From Hedera helix (taxonomy: Eukaryota > Streptophyta > Magnoliopsida > Apiales > Araliaceae), in contig OX359266.1 of the NCBI GenBank assembly GCA_947179155.2, forward strand, positions 47,730,039 through 47,794,038: DNA of 64,000 bases, read 5' to 3'. The translations under genes and the position numbers were made by a program. Below the pieces are notes generated by a model, which ran no database searches, was not told the DNA's origin, and was given only the letters and a program-made list of their open reading frames with translations. This document shows positions 61,393-64,000 of this stretch, piece by piece (within the stretch, counting starts at the first letter, position 1; each line of letters begins with the position of its first letter).

Positions 61393-62640
61393 ATAGCTTT
61401 TGGCTTCTAGATGAATTTTGGTGAGAAATGTCAAATATATATGGGTCCTGCTTTAGCTTTTCTAGCACCTTATATTCTATACTGCTACTTGGAAATGTGA
61501 TGTTCCAGGAATGAAACTTGAAACTTGGATTTTCATCGAGACATAATTCTTGTGTCAGGTCCTTCATAATTGCATTTTCCTCTCTTGTTTCACTATATTT
61601 GTCGCCTACTTCTGTCTTTATATTTCCCTCTCATTCTTGTTATCTTCCTAAAATTTTAGAACTGCCTTTTGACTATTATAATTTTTTTCACCTTCACATG
61701 AATACATGATCTTCTGTGTTTGATTTTTTATCTTGTTGATACCATCAATCATCCCATATATTGAGGGAGCAGCATATTGAAGTTACCTAGTTAGTTATAA
61801 TACATGGTGGTTGCTGGGCCATTTATTTGTTCTGGCCTGCCTTTCAACGAATCATTTGCATGAGCCTTTAGAATTGCATTTTGCTCTCCTGGTTCACAGT
61901 ATTTGCCCCTTCTGTCTTTATATTCCCCTCTTGTTCTCGTTATCTGTTGAGAATTTTAGAACTGCTTCTGGACTATAATTAGTTTTCAACTTCATGTGGT
62001 CTTCTTTGTTTGATATATTATCTTGTTGATACCAGTAATCATCCCATACTGACAGAACGGAAGAAGAACATCAAGAAATTAATTATTTATTATTTTGTTA
62101 TTTTGAGATAAATATTTTACTATTAGTGTAATTATATATTTTGATTAGAATAATATAATATTCTATAAGTCTAGAGATAGTAGTAGAGTATTATTAGGAG
62201 TAATTTCCTTTTTATTAGGATTTTTAGTTACTCTCCAAGTTCTGGATTTCTATACTAGTATTATAATTCTTAATTATTTTTAAGATTTGAATTATGAATT
62301 AATATGAGATTAAAGCTTTGTGCTTTGTTTGTGTGCTTCTAACAATTCCAAGCTTAGATAGGTTCCCCATCATCCCTTACAACTCATCTTAATCTGTATT
62401 CTGAACCTTTTATATCACATATATTGAGGGAAAACCATACTGAAGTTACCTAGTTAGTTACCATATATGGTGGTTGCTGGGCCACTTAATTGTGCTGGTT
62501 TGAGTTTAATGAATCATTTGCACGAGTCTAAACTGCCCTGCCATTCCAGGTTGGGATTCAATTTCTTTCTTTCTAGTTTGTATCTTACAGATTATAACCC
62601 TGAGAGTTAAGAGAGTTTTAATTTACAGGGATTTCAGGAT
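61393..62640. repeat. PRP4 3' flank with a tandemly repeated segment of about 300 bp
   Basis: TCTGTCTTTATATT.CCCTC followed by TTATCTTGTTGATACCA at about 61611-61745 recurs at 61913-62035. The block TTGAGGGA...GAAGTTACCTAGTTAGTTA with TGGTGGTTGCTGGGCCA (61760-61862) recurs at 62421-62525. The second pair is separated by about 340 bases (62054-62395) of unrelated AT-rich DNA starting TGACAGAACGGAAG, possibly a later insertion. No gene is seen. Confidence 0.75.
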
Positions 62641-62642
62641 TA

Positions 62643-62970
62643 GCTCTCCTCCAGTACACCTTTCCTCCAATTCCATCCAATGCCACCAATTATTTGATCC
62701 TAATAATTTTGTTAGTAATCATCAAAATATGTTAATAGATAGTTGATGATATTAAGATCAAGTCTAATTAAAAATTAGAATCATTCAAAATATTTTTAGT
62801 GCTAAAATTTTAAAAGAATTTTCAGTCATTAAAATTTTGATGAAAAATTCACATGTTCTTCACATAGTGAAAAAGTGGTGGATTATTTTTATTTTTGAAA
62901 CAATTATATTACTCAGTACTATTGGTGCATTGGATGGAATTGGAGGACAGGTGTAATGGAGGGGAGCAAG
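62643..62970. mobile_element. Foldback MITE with arms of about 45 bp
   Basis: CTCTCCTCCAGTACACC, then TCCTCCAATTCCATCCAATG at the left, is mirrored by CATTGGATGGAATTGGAGGA, then CAGGTGTAATGGAGGGGAG at the right. The interior of about 230 bases is AT-rich with no coding potential. Confidence 0.85.
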
Positions 62971-64000
62971 GTCCCCTTAGTTGAGAACTATTGTGGAAAT
63001 TTCAGTTCTACGATTCTTTTTCTTTAATTTCTAGGAGGAAGCAGGAGATGAAGCTTTCCTTGTCACTGCGTTGTATTAGAAGCTTTCGACAGTGTCACAA
63101 CTCACAAGCTGAGTATATAATGTTTATCTGAAATTATCCGAACATTCTTCATTTATGATGTTAGAATTGTGAACCTTCAATGAAATGCATAAAATCTCAC
63201 AATGTTGATGGATGTTCCAGCAATGCAACTTATATAATGTTTGAGGCCTGGTTATGAAGGATTTTCTCAACTCAAATGCACAATTTAACGCCTCATCGAA
63301 CGGTGGGGAGTCAAGATCAAAGTCCACAAAGGATTCTCCATGAACAAAGAGATGCGCATTATTTTTTAAATATATCAATTAATGTCTAAATATTTTTTTT
63401 TCAAATGACAACATAATTCATTTCAAAATTATACGTCTCAAAAAGAGAACAATTCATACAAAATATTATCATAATTTATTTTTCAATTATTTAATGTAAC
63501 TTATACCCAATATGTGGATTAAAAATGACATTAATTATAATAATTTATTTGAAATTGAATTTTTTTTTAATTATAAAAATTCATTTAAATATATATGTGA
63601 GTTTTAAAGTTTGTCTCATATGTAGTTTCTAAAGTTTACAAATCAAGGGTTACTAAGCTTATATTACATGAAAAGGAAAGCAGATGAAGACTACACCATA
63701 GGTCATTAGTTGAAGACAACCAAACGTTCTTCTTGCTAATGCCTTTAAATATGCGAAATTATAAAATTAGATAAATGAACAGTAAACATTATTTTTAATT
63801 TTTTTTCCAAGGTCCAAAAATAAATAGATTTTCACAAGTCCGAACAGAGCTTATCATAGTAATCAGGAGATGATTGCATGCATTAGTGCCATTACATCAC
63901 AGTTTGCTCATTCCAACTTTAGCATATATAAATACAGTAGGTATAGAACTTGGGAAATAAGCGTCTTGAGGAAGAACACCAAGGTCATGGTTCAAATCGT
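62971..64000. other. Right-end intergenic DNA
   Basis: AT-rich, with no supported gene. A minus-strand frame of 84 codons (63124-63378, containing HGESFVDFDLDSPPFDEAL) is mildly protein-like but unrecognised. Confidence 0.4.

Overview
The window is nuclear DNA from a flowering plant, most likely a eudicot. It is strongly AT-rich, its genes are split by GT-AG introns, and it is crowded with small plant-type transposons. Recognisable genes include a mitochondrial-type RecA (RECA3-like), a plant beta-1,3-glucanase, a calmodulin-binding IQ67-domain protein and a PRP4-like spliceosomal WD40 protein. No prokaryotic features are present. The species cannot be told from the sequence alone.

The left two thirds is a diverged tandem duplication of about 20 kb. 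Unit A spans about 3061-22622 and unit B about 23772-46432. Each unit carries, in order, a RECA3-like gene (+), a glucanase (+), an IQ67-domain gene (-) and a stretch with possible exons of an unrecognised gene (-). The two copies have decayed in complementary fashion. Unit A keeps RECA3 (4695-12455) and the IQ67 gene (14843-16575) but its glucanase is gutted and carries a tRNA-derived SINE. Unit B keeps the glucanase (33897-35369), while its RECA3 has several frameshifts and damaged splice sites and its IQ67 copy is truncated and internally deleted. The pair therefore adds up to one working set. Because each unit serves as the empty site for the other, many transposon insertions can be dated as before or after duplication and their target duplications read directly: Stowaway-type at 9161-9413, hAT-type at 28368-29055, Tourist-type at 44168-45683, a SINE at 13665-13964, and a hairpin element at 41950-42138.

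Unit B was further enlarged by a Copia gag fragment (36180-37014) interrupted by a CACTA element (37015-40814). The CACTA element lost its right end and holds an inverted pair of CCHC zinc-knuckle gene fragments. A 1.1 kb ATT-type microsatellite sits inside the Tourist-type element. An 850-bp long-TIR element with a possible captured exon lies between the two units.

The right third is single copy. It contains a long AT-rich intergenic span (46433-51670), a plant-conserved Trp/Gly-rich protein of unknown function (52153-54392), and an apparently complete PRP4-like U4/U6 snRNP gene (58104-61392). It ends in tandem-repeat and MITE-bearing intergenic DNA. The extreme left (1-3060) holds an orphan eEF1B exon fragment and small tandem repeats.
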